Below are positions 1-11,620 of a DNA stretch of 64,000 bases, in pieces (position 1 is the first letter of the stretch; every line of letters begins with the position of its first letter). The notes under the pieces were generated by a model. The model searched no databases, was not told the origin of the DNA, and saw nothing but the letters and a program-made list of their open reading frames with translations. The stretch lies in contig NC_068346.1 of the NCBI RefSeq assembly GCF_014633365.1, positions 17,257,030-17,321,029 on the forward strand, in the 5' to 3' direction. The stretch comes from Diospyros lotus. Taxonomy: Eukaryota > Streptophyta > Magnoliopsida > Ericales > Ebenaceae. The position numbers were made by a program, and so were the translations under genes.

Positions 1-199
1 GGGTGTTGGAGGATGTCAGTTCCACCCCTTGTGGTGCATCTATGTATGCTTTTGTGTTGATAGGGGTTACACCTTGTTGTTGTTACCTCCGCGCCTTTTT
101 GGCCAATTTGTATGTGTATGTCCATTATGCTTCCTCTATGCTAGCTAGTTGCTTTGAGGCCATGTTGTTGTGATATTTTATTTGTTTTTCTCTTCCTAT
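1..199. other. Unassigned left edge, no gene
   Basis: I see no convincing coding frame here. The stretch borders the TGTTG start of an LTR-like repeat and may be its flank or part of an older element cut by the window edge. Confidence 0.3.
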
Positions 200-1113
200 T
201 GTTGCCAAAATACAACAATTAGAATTTTTAGGAGTGGGATGCCTGTGGATGCTGATAGTTTCGGGATACGATCGATGCTCGATTGCTAAAATAGGGTTGG
301 CTTCCACAGGACTGCTTCTGAAGGGTCCTCTCGAAGTGCCTTCCTGAAAGGTCCTCCCAAAGGGCCTTACCAAAGGGTACTTCCCTGCAAGTAAGGATCT
401 TTTCACACGAGCCAACCTGGCGATCTTGAGTACTTCCAAAGGTTTACTTCCGAGGGGTCTTCCCGAAGGGTACTTCTGTACGAGTGAGGATCGTTTCACA
501 TGGGCAAGTCTAGCGATCTGGAGTGATTCCGAAGGGTTCCTTTCGAAGGAAGTTAGGATGCTTTAGAGGCGTTCTTTTTGAAGGAATAAGCAAGGCCTTT
601 CGAAGGGTCTTGGTCTTCTCTTGCAAGTGGTCTTTCCAAAGGAACGGATGCAATACTTTCGAAGGGATTGTGAACAACAAACAAGGGTTAGAAGGCTCGC
701 GGGATTTTTCTCCTGCGAAGACCCTCTGATGCTTAAGTTAGTAATGAAAGGAAAATAATCATGCGGAAAGAAAAGTAAGCTTAATTTTTGAAGGAAAGTG
801 GAAGTGGTATACCGATGTCTGAATCCCTTTTCTGAGAACTGTAGCTAGGCTTTTATAGGGCTCTAGCATCGAGGATGGTCATAGGAGACACGTGTCACCA
901 ATCTTGAGGGACACGTGTCCCTCAAGGAAATCCCTTCTGAAGCCTCCTTCCGAAGGAGGCTAGTGGTTGTGCGTAAGGGAGCTTCTCAAACTTCATTCTT
1001 AAGCTTGCTTCTGAAATTTCCTTCTGAAAAGTCCTTCCGAAGCTTCATTTCGAAGCAATTTCTTCCTCCACACACATGCTTCGGTTCTCTTCTTTCTAAT
1101 TGTTGGGGGTACA
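200..1113 (-). mobile_element. LTR-like repeat F, low-coordinate copy (gypsy, Tat-type)
   Basis: The segment begins TGTTGCCAAAATACAACAATTAG-like and a related start occurs at about 11621. Both copies also share the block GGTTAGAAGGCTCGCG followed by CCTCTGATGC (about 687-733 here, about 11963-12013 there). From 300 to 1050 it is filled with a degenerate short motif around CGAAGGG / CCTTCCGAAG. I infer a minus-strand LTR, because the high copy has a primer-site-like sequence on its low side. The right edge is approximate (TACAACA at 1113) and no TSD was found. Confidence 0.45.
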
Positions 1114-1829
1114 ACACTTCTTGAGACTCCAACTCGATTTTCCTTGGCTTTTGGGGTATCCACTCTCACATTTAGAGTCGCATTCTCTTTAGAAATGTAA
1201 GTTGACTCCTTTTTTAGGACATAACTCAATTTTTTCTTACTTAAGAACAAGTTTCAAGTTATGTTACCAGTCTAAGAAATTTGACTCGATGAGTTTATTA
1301 GCATCAAGTATGCTATGCGAGAATAAGCTAGTAGTCATGGTGATATTTTGAAATGAAAGACCATGAATTATTATTTATGTAATTGAATTAATTAATTATG
1401 GTCTTTAAATCAATCGATTTTACTCTCACTATTTTAGTCGAATCAATAACCTTACTACTGAATTTGGAAATCCCATTTGAAGGTTTCCTAATAGGTTAAT
1501 TAAGAGGCCATCTAGATCCAATCCAGCTAACATATTATATTGAACTTTGAGTAGTAGATAACTCTTATCAATTACATCTCATGTAACCCTAGGTAGCTAG
1601 ATTGACAATTCTCATTAAAATACATCTGATCTATATTCCTTCCCCTTAGCTCTAAAATCATATAACTTTGATAGAGGCCAACAAATTATATATTTTAGTT
1701 AAATTCATCTCGTTATTTAGAAATATCTTATATTTCATAGCAAAAACATGTCATAGACAGAGTCTAACCTTGTGAAGGCCCACTCTTGAAAATTCTGCTA
1801 GCATAGGAGTTCCAAGAGAAAGTCCCCTC
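1114..1829. other. Non-coding, AT-rich, nothing recognised
   Basis: No supported coding frame or RNA gene. It probably belongs to the interior of decayed element F or to later insertions. Confidence 0.3.
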
Positions 1830-2960
1830 AGAATGGATACAGATACAAATCCAAAAGTATAACATTCCCAAACTTGCTCTAATAATATCAAGAGCCAAAA
1901 TAAACATTTACATCATCATCCTCATAATATGCGTTCAAGCTAAACCGCTCGTACATTTTTCAAAATAAAAAAGAGTAATGGAACTACATACTCAAAATAA
2001 GACTCTTTTCTTCATGCCCCTAAAACGAACCCCCAAGGACCTTTTGGTTGGGAGAGCCCTATTACACATGCATAATCCCCAAGATACTCAAGCTTCACTC
2101 GTTCGGACCCTTTTCTTGGCTTTAGCTTTATCTGGAATGACGCAAAGGAAGAAAAGTGAGCCGCAAGGCTCATCAAGTAATATATAAAGCAAGTGAAAGG
2201 CATTATGAAACAACGGCATGGACAATAGGAAATGGAGTAGAATAGACTACCCACAACAATTACATAAACCATTATCATGCTTTTCTACCTCATTATGTCA
2301 TATCAAGGAATTTTCCACATCACATTACATATACGACATTTTCCACATCATATCATATATTCGACATTTTCTACATCATATTATATTGCCCAACTGATGC
2401 CTCATACCTCCTAGAATCATAAAATTCATGTATTCATTCAGTTATTCATACTATGCACGGCCCCTAGCCCATACATATCACATCAAACATCAATGTAATG
2501 ATCATATCATTTATCATTAACTTGTGGACCATTGTCCACCCACTCTCTAGTTTCGAATCGAGCGAGCTTTATGAGCCGAAGCTCCCACAATCAAGCAAAT
2601 GCCCACTGAACTTGTTTTGGATATCATTTTCCCCGCATGCGGTACATTGTCACCGCGCAAAATAAGAGGTGCGCTAATCTTTTTATACAACATCATGCGC
2701 ATACCCTTCACTCCATTGTAAATTACACATGTTTACATATCCTACAAAAGCCCATTTCCAACATGTTTACATATCATACAAAGGCCCATTTCCAAAGACC
2801 ATTGAGCCAACTTGAACCATTAACCTTTAGTAGTGTTACAATTATTAGCAAAAAGGACATTTCCCACTCAAACTATTTCCCAAGCAAAAATAATTGCACC
2901 ACAATAATTTTTAGACACTTGAGACAGAAAGTCGACTCTTGGCAATTGGAAGTCGACTCC
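1830..2960 (-). repeat. Diverged gypsy LTR fragment
   Basis: The part around 2090-2190 aligns by eye with 3341-3440 and 8220-8310. Shared blocks include a GGCTTT..GCTTTATCTGGAATGA segment and a CAAGACTCAACAAGTATATAA-like segment. This makes three diverged copies of one LTR type in the first 9 kb. Boundaries are uncertain. The tail (2540-2600) also repeats the 'TCGAGC..GAAGCTC' phrase seen at 3630-3690. Confidence 0.4.
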
Positions 2961-4573
2961 GAGAAATGAAAGGTCAACTTCTTTATACCTTTACCCAACC
3001 CAACTGAGAGCTTGATATGTGTGACCCCTACCCGGATTCCCCAGCCAAGCTAAAGAATTCAAGCAGGTGCCCCAAAAGAAAAAGAAGCCAAAGGGAATGA
3101 CAGACTTGCCATCCATGCACACCTGAATCACATATACCTGGATATGAATCAGAAAAGGGTAGCATAAACCACAACCTAGATATGCATCATAACACACAAC
3201 TGGCCCACAGAGCTACGGGGTTTATATATATACATTCCAACCCAAAAGCTCAAAAGAAACAATAACCCTGCCATACAACCCAACCTCCATGGTAAGATCA
3301 ACACAATCTGCCCTGTACACCATCTACTTAGGTAGGTTCGGCACCACTAGACTCACCCTCAACTTTGGCTTTGCTCTTATTTGGAATGAAGAGAGGCAAG
3401 AGTGTGTCACAAGACTCAACAAGTATATAAGAAGGAAAAGATGACAAAAATAAGGGAGTTAAAGATTACCCGTACCCAAGTGCAAAACTCATGCAAAGCA
3501 TAACAACCAAGGCAAGCTAATAAAGATATGCACATACTGGATCTTGGGGCCAAAATAAAATACACTAGCACTTAAGTTCATATCACAAACCTATTGTTGC
3601 CCTGAAGGCAAGCTGTATTTGTAACTCAAGTCGAAGCTCACTCGGGTGGGAGCATCTAACACCCATAACTCGAGTAGGAGCTCACTCGGCATGCTAAAAC
3701 ATCCATAACATAAACTTAGTTCGGATTAACCAACACCGTACAACTATAATACTAGAACTGGGGCCAAGAACCATGCAAATGCACATATAGAATACAATGG
3801 CATAATGAGCATAAATGTGATACGTAGTCCCCAAAAACCATGCATCAGGCCACGCTTACCCACATAGGAAAACACATTCAAGGCAATGCTTGTGACCCAA
3901 TATCTAAATATTTAAGATATGCTAACATACCCGTGGCCAAGCACACATATCATATGGTCACCCCCAAATGCAATAGCCCAAACCCCAGCATTCAGTTGAC
4001 ATGCACATACATACAAAAGACTAAGCCAAGCTATATAGGGAAGGTACCCAAAACCAGCAACGCATCAACATCATCATTGGAACCTACCCCATAAACATAC
4101 CTAGCTTTATTCCACAAGAAGCCGAAGGGGAAGACAAACCCTTCGTAGTTGATGGACAAGACTTGGGCTCTGAACAAGGGTTATTCCATTCTAACTCACA
4201 ATAGCCACTGAGAATAGGAATCCAACCCATAGTACACCCAAGGGTTTGTAATATGATTCAACATCATCTCTAGTAGCCAAGCAAGACATTGATACAAGGA
4301 TAGTTAATAGAACACTCACAACCACTCCTCATCGTAGAACAAAGAGACAACACAGGGAGGGTTTTAAAGAACTGAGAGGTTGCAAAGAACAAGGAAAGAA
4401 CTAAAGAAGCTTGCATCGAGGAGTAGGAAAGAAAAAGAACTTGCCTGAAATGAGAATAAAACCTACTCCATAAGCTAAGCCCAACCCTTACTTCTTCTTT
4501 CTCTTCTTCTTCTTCCTCCTCATTGCTCTCGACCAACTCTCTGTAAATAATCCCCTTTTCCCGGCTCTTCCTT

Positions 4574-4594
4574 TATATATATATATATATATAT
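4574..4594. repeat. (TA)n microsatellite
   Basis: About ten uninterrupted TA dinucleotides inside the G LTR region. A CTTCTTCTTT/CTCTTC pyrimidine run lies just upstream. Confidence 0.9.
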
Positions 4595-4649
4595 GGAGCA
4601 AAAGGAAATGGAGGAAAACACATGGGAAGAATGGAGAAAAAGTTCTTGA

Positions 4650-5449
4650 CATGTCACCTAAATATTCGAATTTAGAGTCGAGAAAATGGCATGGGAATTG
4701 ATGATAGTGGAGGACATCCGAATACAATAAAAAAATATCCAGATATAATGGCTTGATGATTGTGAGAGTCATCCAGATATGGCAAGGAACATCCAGATGC
4801 AAGAAACAAAATTAAGCCAAGGGTATGAGAGTGATATCCAGATGTGCTAAGGGAATATCCGAATGTGAGGAGGCTCATTCAAATGTGAAACAAACCATCT
4901 GAATGCTAGAGACATCAAGCAAAAAGGCATATCCGAATATCATCAACCCACATTCGGATGCAAGACACACAAAATGGTCCATGGTATCTGAATGCTAAGC
5001 CCCTTATCCCAATACAATACACACACAAGCCTAAAGGCATATTTGAATATTCCTTAGAATGCAAGAGGCATTAAATGAAAAATGGAGATTCTGGACATAT
5101 TTAACATATCTTCGTATTCTAGCCATAAGTCTCTCGTCCAAGCTCCGATTGAGATTATTCAAGATGCTATGGAACAAAAAGAGAAATATATACAACTTTC
5201 ATGTTTTGAGTTTTGAGAGATTCAGGCTGCATCATGGTCTAAATTAGGCTTCAAGGAGAAACTGAATTCCTGAAAGCATAGGGCATCCGAATGCCTTTGC
5301 TCATATCCAAATGTCACCAAACCATATCCAGATGTCTCACCCCCATACCCGAATGTCACTCACAAAAACTCAAAGAGGATATCAAAATATGCCTCTATCC
5401 ATCTGGATATCACTCACATGAACTCAAGGAGATATTCAAATATGCCTAC
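4650..5449. repeat. Dispersed degenerate ATATCCGAATG motif array
   Basis: The phrase CATATCCGAATG, with variants ATCCAGATG and CATTCGGATG, recurs roughly every 20-50 bases on both strands across this LTR part. It has no fixed period, so it is a dispersed motif array and not a classical satellite. Confidence 0.6.
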
Positions 5450-6250
5450 CTACATCAAAACACAACCCAGACCTGTATACGAGGCATCACTATAGATTGT
5501 AAACATTTCACCGCTCATGGGAATAGCTAAAACAAGTGCCGAAGTCAACCGCCTCTTCAAATCTAGGAAACAATGCTCACAGGCATCGTCCCAAGTAAAG
5601 CTAACCCCTTTGCGTGTCAACTTGGTTATAGGAGAAGTCAAACGAGTAAAACCCTCAATAAAACATCGATAGTACACTGCAAGACCCATAAAACTCTGTG
5701 CGAAAGGCTATCTTCGAGATGTCCTCATCCCTTACTTGCACCTGATGGTAGCCTAGATGTAGGTTAATCTTGGAGAACACTGAAGCTCCCCATAACTGGT
5801 CAAGCAAATCATTTACGCGGGGTAAAGAATACTTATTATTCACTGTTACTTGATTAAGCTATCGATAATCAATACATAATAGCATGGAGCCTTCTTCATG
5901 CGCACGAACAACACTGGTGCTCCCCACAGTGAAGTACTAGGTTGGATAAATCCCTTATCTATTATATCTTGTACCTGCACCTTCAACTCTTTCAACTCAT
6001 TAGCAGTTATGCGATAGAGTCTTAAAGATGGGCTACGTGTCTGACAACAACTCAATAGTAAAATCAATCTCCCAGTGAGGTGGCAAACCAGGTAATTCAT
6101 CAGGAAACATGTCAGGGAAATCCCAAAAAATAGGAAAGTCAACCAACTCCTTCCTCTCCATAGGAGTAACTGTCACAAAAACTAAGTATGCCTCACTCCC
6201 TTGTCGAATTAGCTTCTCTGCTCGCATCACTGAGATCATCGGCGTTGCCA
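5450..6250 (-). pseudogene. Element G reverse transcriptase / RNase H start, disrupted
   Basis: Minus-strand pieces in several frames give typical chromovirus pol. The order is the linker before RT (DFPDMFPDELPGLPP), the RT N-terminal part (ELKELKVQVQDIIDKGFIQP), then [14 protein letters not shown]. After a gap come the connection ([20 protein letters not shown]) and the RNase H start (YSDASYTGLGCVLM). RT would copy element RNA into DNA. The palm segment that normally carries MPFGLTNAP and YxDD is missing between about 5690 and 5660, and RNase H stops abruptly near 5450 with no integrase. Frameshifts and stops are present. The gene cannot be functional. Confidence 0.8.
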
Positions 6251-6317
6251 CAATCAGCTTAACTCCCCTGTATACAATCTCTAACTGATAAGGAGGCTCA
6301 AAAGTAATCAGCTTACG

Positions 6318-7034
6318 TCAACTATCAACCTTAGCATAATGGCGAAATAGCCAGTCCATGCCTAACAAAAGATCAAAATCTTGAATAGCTAGCACCACAA
6401 AATCCCCTAGCAATACTCGATCATGAACCACAATCTCACGGTCTTTCATCACTACATCCCCTAGTAACATACTACTGCTTGGTGTTGTGATAGACAAAAC
6501 AAATGATAGAGGGAAACTAACAATAGGGACTAGATGCAAAACATGTGATGCGATGAAGGAGTGCGTAGAGCCTGTGTTAAACAAAACGCATACATCTGAG
6601 CCATATAAGGAAAGCATACCTTGCACTGTCTCATTGCCTCTCTTAGCTTCTGCCGTTGTTAGTTTAAATACTTTACCCACTACTTGAGGTCTGTCAGTAG
6701 TGGAAGGTCGCTGAGTTGCTCCTTGCCCCCTGGTAGTGGCTGATCTCAAGGTTGGCATTTGACTTGATCCTCCAATCTTTGATCCATCCACTGATGTTGG
6801 CTGGGTACACACATTAGACTTGTGACCTGGGTAGCCACAACGATAACAAACAATCCTCTGACTCAATGCAACTGTAGATCTACGTGGACAATCTTTCTGC
6901 ACATGACCTGACTGCCCACAATGATAGCACACATTCCCCTGAGCTACCCTGCACTGTCCCCGATGCTTTATGCTACAAGTCTTACACACTAGAACACCTC
7001 CTGATCCCTTTCTGGAACCTGAATTCCAACTCAT
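6318..7034 (-). pseudogene. Element G zinc-knuckle and aspartic protease segment
   Basis: This is a 238-residue open frame on the minus strand. It carries two CCHC zinc knuckles (CYHCGQSGHVQKDC near residue 37 and CYRCGYPGHKSNVC near residue 62), the RNA-binding end of Gag. The retropepsin-like domain follows at about residues 125-238, ending in the usual FDLLLGMDWL. In place of the expected catalytic DTG/DSG the sequence reads LFNTGSTHSFI. The catalytic Asp is therefore Asn, a single G-to-A change on the coding strand. The frame is open but the protease should be inactive. It lies between gag (higher coordinates) and RT (lower), the normal gypsy order. Confidence 0.85.
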
Positions 7035-7124
7035 CTTCTTGCTACCACTCCCAGATGTCTTCCCTGCTGTGGTAACATGTTCCTCTTTGGCCTCTTGAAT
7101 ATTCCTTTCTATGGCATAGGGGTG

Positions 7125-7654
7125 TCACACAACTATAGGGAAGTCTTCAGCTTGGACTCCAGCCATGGCATGACATATCTCTAGATGTAAGCCTCGCTCG
7201 AACATGCTAACCTTACAGGACGCTGGTGTCACTAGCTTTGGAGAATATCGTGCCAAGGCCACAAAGTCAGTCTCGTATTGCACCATTGTCAGACTTCTTT
7301 GTTCTAGTTTAATGAACTCGTAGACCCCTTTCTCAAGAACCCACTTAAGAATGTAAGTCTCGTAGAACAACATCTCGAACTCAACCCACGTTGGCACTTT
7401 CCTTGTAAACTGCTGCCTTGTTGTCTCCCACCACCATCCAGCATCACCCTTCAGAAGGAAAGTTCCCAACTGCACCTTCTGACCCTCTGTACTGTCCATG
7501 GGTTGACTATGCTTATCCATTTCCAATAACCAATTCTATGCTTCTGTTGCATCTGCACCTCCTCTGAACTTGGGTGGATGCAAAGCCATGAAATTCTTGA
7601 GAGGTGCACCCTAGAGCTGCCCTCAACACCCGATGCCTTTGCATGAGTTACCAT
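7125..7654 (-). pseudogene. Element G gag (retrotransposon Gag core), broken
   Basis: Overlapping minus-strand frames show the Gag capsid core of Ty3/gypsy elements: LKGDAGWWWETTRQQF, then WVEFEMLFYETY, then KLEQRSLTMVQYETDFVALARYSP. Gag packages element RNA in virus-like particles. The N-terminal part (7451-7654) is in another frame from the main piece (7125-7526), so at least one frameshift is present. A stop near 7125 separates this piece from the zinc-knuckle segment downstream. Family assignment is firm, lineage (chromovirus, Tekay/Del-like) less so. Confidence 0.8.
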
Positions 7655-7993
7655 ACCTCAGTCATAGTCATGTTGCCCTTGCCTTAACTGCGCGATAACT
7701 AATACATCCACTACTCGCAGAATGCCTGCCAGGGTATCTTGCATATCCAAAGTCCCCTACTGTCGCTCTTCGGTAGCACCACTCCGCACCTCAGATGGGG
7801 GAGTATCTTGTCCACGGCCCACACGACATGGTCGTCCTCGCCCTCGTCCATTGTGAGTATTCATGCTTCCAACATAAAGAGCAATACTTAGAAACATAAT
7901 GCAGCCTTAAAATTAACTCAACACCAAAATAACCTAACTCTACCCGACAACCTAGGTGTACAGGGACAACTTAACTTAAATAACCCTAACCTT
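7655..7993 (-). other. Element G 5' untranslated leader
   Basis: The stretch lies between gag and the primer site, has no long frame of its own, and is by position the leader of element G. Confidence 0.5.
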
Positions 7994-8005
7994 GCTCTGA
8001 TACCA
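7994..8005 (-). other. Primer binding site of element G (tRNA-iMet type)
   Basis: The plus strand reads GCTCTGATACCA, whose complement TGGTATCAGAGC is the usual plant initiator-Met tRNA primer site. It sits five bases from TGTGAGATG, which I take as the inner end of the LTR. Confidence 0.8.
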
Positions 8006-8010
8006 ACCAA

Positions 8011-8790
8011 TGTGAGATGCCCACTTGGTAGCATAAACCACAACCTAGGTATGCATCATAACACACAACTGGCCCATAAGGCTACAGGGTTTATATATAT
8101 ACATGCCAACCCAAAAGCTCAAAAGAAACAACGGCCCTGCTATACAACTCAGCCCCCATGGTAAGATCAACACAATCTTCCCTGTACACCATCTACTCAT
8201 GTAGGTTCGGTGCCACTAAACTTACCCTCAATTTTGGCCTTCCCCTTACCTGGAATGAAGAGAGGAAAGAGTGAGTCACAAGACTCAACAAATATATAAG
8301 AAGGAAAATCATACAAGAATAAGGAAGCTAAAGATTACCCTCAGCCAAGTGCAAAACTCATGCAAAGCATAACAACCAATCATATATGAAATAACAGGTA
8401 CCAACCGCATAATAAAGATATGCACATATCGGATCTTGGGGCCCAAATAAAATACATTAGCACCCAAGTCCATATCACAAACCTACTGCTTCCCTGAAGG
8501 CAAGTTGTACATGTAACTCGAGCCGAAGCTCACTTGGGTGGAGCAACCAACACCTGTAACTCGAGTTGAAGCTCGCTTGGCACGCTAGAACATCCGTAAC
8601 ATAAACTCTGTTCAGATTAATCGACACCGTATAATTGTAATACTAGAACTAGCGCCAAGAACCATGCAAATGTACATATAGAATGCAGTGGCATAATGAG
8701 CATAAATGTGATACGTAGTCCCGATAAACCATGCATCAGGCCACGCTCGCCCACATAGGAAAACACACTCAAGGCAATGCTCATGGCCGG
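8011..8790 (-). mobile_element. Element G 5' LTR, inner part
   Basis: It starts at TGTGAGATG next to the primer site and matches 3160-3895. The match ends abruptly near 8790, where GC-rich and then GAAAAAG-rich sequence of a different character begins. Confidence 0.65.
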
Positions 8791-11540
8791 CAGGCTGTGC
8801 GCGCGAGCATGGTGGATTGGGTGCGGGGAGGAAGAAGATGGAGGAAGAAAAAGAAAAAGAAAAGAAAAGAAAAAGAAGAAATAGAGAAAAAGACAGAAAA
8901 AATAGGAAAAAACTTCCAAAAATTTCAAATAAATCTAGAAATTAATTTGGAGTTAGAGAAGCATGCTGAAGCCCGAAAATTATCTGGGCACGCGTTTTGA
9001 GGTTAGGGCACGCATGCTGAGAAAGCCTGAGAGGCCGAGTCAAGGTGAGTGCCTTTTCTCAGAAATTATTTTTATGAATTATGGTAGTGGGAAAATTGAA
9101 AAATGTTTGAGGAATTATTTAGTGTGGAATTATTGAGGAAAATATGAAGAAATAGAGGAAAATTATGAGAAAATTAGGAAAAATAGAATATTGATATCCT
9201 TAAATAAATATGGTGGTCCGGGTATGTTGAGGTTCCAAATTGAATACATTAGAAGCCTGCCACGAGAATCAAGATATGCTGAGATACGTTCGAGGTAAGT
9301 GGTCCGACCCTAAACCCAGTTTTATGTAAATGGTTTTATCATGTTGTCATACCTCGATGTGAATATGTCATGTAGATTGTATTTACATATTATGATGAAA
9401 TGTGCATATGTTCACGATGATAATGTTGATTGTTAAACAGGGAGGTGCTATGGCACACACCAAGAGGGGGGGTGAATTGGTTATTTTAAAAACTTGATTG
9501 AACTTTGAAATCCTTTTGATTGAAAATAAAAATTCAATATAAGTGAGGATAATGAAATGCTAGCAATGATAAACAAATCAAATAACATAAGCATGAGAGA
9601 ACACAAAGATTTATAGTGGTTCGGCTTAACCCAAGCCTAATCCACTACCTTAGCTCTTCACTAAGGATTTTTCAAACCATCCACTAAAACCCCCTACTTA
9701 AACCAAATAGGTCCTCTAGTTTGAGACTAGGAAAATTACAAAACCTCCCACTCAAATGGGCCCTCTAGCTACACAACCTAGGAAAATAAAAATGATACAA
9801 ATCAAAGAGAAAAGCTAAGAGTTAACACTCTTAGTTACAAGATCTCTCACAATGAAAACAAGGCTTAAGAATATATTAACAATCATAGAATGAAGCCTTG
9901 GAGAGAAAAATATAACAATGAAAGCACACAACAGTGTAAGCTCGAATAAAATGATTTGTAATATTTAGATCATCTCGTTTCCATCCATTAGCCGTCTCTT
10001 GATCCTCATTGAGTTGTATATATAGGCTTCCCAAAAGATTGAAGAGAAATGTAGCCGTTTGTGATCGTTAGAATTTGAAAAACTAGTCATTGGAATCTTT
10101 CTGCGAAAAGAGATAGTCGACAGAAGACAATAGATAGTCGACAAATTCATAAATAAAACAAGGCATAGTTGAAAGGCAATAAGGCATAATCGACTATTGT
10201 CTAACAAAAACTACTCATAGTCGACTATCACATTCACATAGTCGACAGATTCGAAAATATGAGAAAAATTTTGAATATCATATACAAACATAGTCGACAG
10301 AAGAAATAGCATAGTCGACTATCCTTAAGCATGTAGTCAACTATTTACAGGCATAGTCGACAGCACTAAAACTTAACACTAAACTGATAACATGTAGAAG
10401 CACACTTGATTGATACAAAATATCACCACATATTTACATAAGTAAATGTCCTCATTTTGTTTAATTTATATTTTACCTTCCATTTACTTTAATACATAAA
10501 TGTAAATAAGAAAGTACCCCCCATTTGGATTCAATAAAAATATCTAAAAAATCAAAATCTATAAGAATAAGAAAGTAAAATTTGGGTTTTAGTAAAAACT
10601 TTGGATTTTGCGATTTTACCACCTCCAAGATATACACTTTCTATTTATTGAAAAATTCATTAAAAATCATTTTATCACTAATGAATGTTAGCTATTGAAA
10701 TACCGGGAGTTAGTTTTCTAAAATAAAAATATTTTCATATATGTCTTCTTATAAGGTGTTAACCTTCCAAACTTTGAAAAATATAACTTTGAAATTTCGA
10801 TACTTGAAATTCATTTGGTTTTCATTCTCACAAAGTAATACTTGATATTGAAATTGATTTATGTTGAAAACCACAACCTTGATTCATGACTTAGGGATTA
10901 AATAAAATATTATTTTTCATCATCAAAACTAAGTATACAAAAGTAAAAGAACATTGATCATGCATTGCATATGTTTAAGAGTACAGGCCGGCATCATTGC
11001 TCTACCAAGGGTGCACTCATACACCTAGGCGTAAGGAAGTTGTAAAAATATGGAGTAGCATTAAGGTGCGGTCGGCTCAAACGAAAGGAAAAGAAAAATG
11101 ACATTTTGCATATTGCATCAATGCATGAAATATGAATTTTGTACCCTTACTTAGATGATTCATCATCTAACTTGGTCCTTTCCCTTGGAATATTGAACGT
11201 TCCAGATGGAGATTGTAGCAGAAACGAGGATGAAAGAGGCATGAAATGACACTTAGTAAACTGCATGATGTATTGATTGTATGTTATGTAACCTATGTAT
11301 TTAAGTTCTGTTACTTTTAATTCTAAATGTTTTGAGGAATAATGATGTATAATCTTATTTATGGTTATTGTTAAAGTTATGTTTGATTTTTAGCTTCTTT
11401 ATTTGATGTTTATGATGATTCTCATTCGAGATAAATGAATGAAAATTTTGGGATATATATGAGGAATGATATGGTTAGCATTAGTTTTGAATAGAAAAAA
11501 AAATTATTATCCCAGAATTTTGGAAAACAGGGTGTTACAG
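8791..11540 (-). mobile_element. Chromovirus-type LTR remnant with its own insertion
   Basis: The right end reads GGGTGTTACA, the complement of TGTAACACCC, a very common plant chromovirus LTR start; the following bases on the minus strand (TGTTTTCCAAAATTC) fit the same pattern. The segment is non-coding and interrupted by the repeat at about 9456-10975. It may be the outer part of the element G 5' LTR or a separate solo LTR. The low-coordinate G LTR does not contain matching sequence, so I leave this open. Confidence 0.45.
9456..10975. repeat. LTR-like insertion, 'GGGGGGTGAATTGG' family
   Basis: The insert carries CCAAGAGGGGGGGTGAATTGG near its left end. This resembles CCCAAGAGTGAGGTGAATTGG at 48110-48130, near the left end of the solo LTR at 48096-49255. 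Both then run into AT-rich text with 'ttataGAGGTTC / ttataGTGGTTCGG' and 'CCTAATCC' phrases at similar offsets. It includes an array of AGTCGAC motifs (10110-10370). Exact ends and TSD could not be fixed. Confidence 0.45.
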
Positions 11541-11597
11541 GTTGCCTAGGCCAATAGACCTTGTTATCGTTACCATCCTATCTTGGCTTCTTGTTCA

Positions 11598-11620
11598 ATT
11601 TCTCATAGACGACGCCAAAT
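11598..11620 (-). other. Primer binding site-like sequence of element F
   Basis: The complement of the plus strand reads ATTTGGCGTCGTCTATGAG, the TGGCG/TGTCGT..TGGG style of primer site seen in plant Tat-type gypsy elements. It directly abuts the LTR-like start at 11621. Confidence 0.55.

Larger units (their letters stand above)
3155..5449 (-). mobile_element. Element G 3' LTR region (minus strand)
   Basis: Bases 3160-3895 closely match 8028-8790, including AGCATAAACCACAACCTAG, the TATATATATACAT stretch and CATGCATCAGGCCACGC. The two copies flank the minus-strand gag-pol remains at 5450-7654, as LTRs would. Beyond 3895 the copies no longer match, so either one LTR was truncated or a different insertion follows. 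The outer low-side edge lacks the expected TGTGAGATG found at 8011. Confidence 0.55.

Noticed and set aside
9965..10207. 80-residue minus ORF in the 9.4-kb insert
   Set aside because: Lies in the GTCGAC-motif region of an LTR-like repeat; no domain seen.
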